From NCBI GenBank assembly GCA_031411575.1, contig JANOBJ010000247.1, positions 1-6,147 on the forward strand: a stretch of DNA of 6,147 nt. The letters are read 5' to 3'. The translations under genes were made by a program, and so were the position numbers. This document shows positions 5,863 through 6,147 of the stretch, piece by piece. The notes under the pieces are model-generated. The model was not told where the DNA came from. It saw only the letters and a program-made list of their open reading frames with translations, and did not search any database. The DNA comes from JANOBJ01 sp031411575 (lineage in GTDB: Bacteria > Pseudomonadota > Gammaproteobacteria > Burkholderiales > Burkholderiaceae_C). The first letter of the stretch is position 1. Each line of letters begins with the position of its first letter.

Positions 5863-6147
5863 ATGATCAGCATTCGTGACATCGACCACCTGGTGCTGCG
5901 GGTCACCGACCTGGACGCCATGGTGCTGTTTTACTGCAGCGTGCTGGGCTGCACGGTCGAGCGGCGCCAGGATGAGCTGGGCCTGGTGCAGCTGCGCGCC
6001 GGGCGGTCGATGCTGGATCTGGTGCCGGTGGACGGCCCGCTCGGCCGGGCCGGTGGCGCCGCGGCGGGCGCGCAGGGCCGAAACGTGGACCATTTCTGTT
6101 TCCGGATCGAGCCATTTGACGAGGCCGCGATCCGCCGCGATCTGGAT
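5863..6147 (+). CDS. VOC-family (glyoxalase/dioxygenase-like) protein, 5' part
   Basis: The first 95 codons are present and the frame is open to the window edge. The protein begins MISIRDIDHLVLRVTDLDAM, then FYCSVLGCTVERR, LGLVQLRAGRSMLDLVPV (39-56) and NVDHFCFRI (74-82). This is the beta-alpha-beta-beta-beta pattern of the vicinal oxygen chelate fold followed by the start of the second module. His9 and His77 sit where the fold places metal ligands, and Asp52 occupies the position of the acidic ligand in strand four. VOC proteins of about 125-140 residues include glyoxalase-like, dioxygenase-like and resistance proteins, and the substrate cannot be told from sequence. No signal peptide is seen, so it should be cytoplasmic. 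It is divergent from the Bug gene and may share its control region. Confidence 0.88.
   Translation, partial: MISIRDIDHLVLRVTDLDAMVLFYCSVLGCTVERRQDELGLVQLRAGRSMLDLVPVDGPLGRAGGAAAGAQGRNVDHFCFRIEPFDEAAIRRDLD

Overview
The window is GC-rich and densely coding, and it looks like a chromosomal segment of a betaproteobacterium, most likely Burkholderiales/Comamonadaceae. The evidence is a Bug-type tripartite tricarboxylate receptor, a Sox cluster, an IorAB-type molybdenum hydroxylase and a VOC protein of a style common in that group. This placement is inferred from gene content and has not been computed.

Layout. Positions 1-4508 (+) form one tight operon. It contains the end of an IorA-like [2Fe-2S] subunit (to 185), an IorB-like Tat-exported molybdopterin subunit (182-2395), soxX (2392-2892), soxY (2889-3389), soxZ (3403-3723) and soxA (3720-4508). 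Four of the five junctions are 4-base ATGA overlaps and the fifth is a 13-base gap, so the six genes are probably co-transcribed and translationally coupled. Positions 4509-4688 are a convergent intergenic stretch with an AT-rich perfect 10-bp inverted repeat and a second small hairpin. Positions 4689-5690 (-) encode a Bug-family periplasmic solute-binding receptor with no transporter membrane genes beside it. Positions 5691-5862 are a divergent intergenic region with a 14-bp palindrome followed by seven T. From 5863 (+) to the window edge runs the first part of a VOC-family metalloprotein.

How the genes fit together. SoxXA is a c-type cytochrome complex (one heme in SoxX, two in SoxA) that joins a sulfur compound to the cysteine of SoxY, and SoxYZ is the periplasmic sulfur carrier. 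No soxB or soxCD follows soxA here, so any hydrolysis or further oxidation of the bound sulfur must be encoded elsewhere or not occur. The striking point is that this soxXYZA core is fused by a 4-base overlap to a periplasmic molybdenum hydroxylase. IorB-type enzymes pass electrons through their [2Fe-2S] subunit to outside acceptors, often c-type cytochromes, so coupling to SoxX/SoxA or to a shared periplasmic cytochrome pool is a reasonable but unproven idea. The SoxY C-terminus also departs from the classical GGCGG arm. I see no mobile elements, RNA genes or CRISPR arrays.
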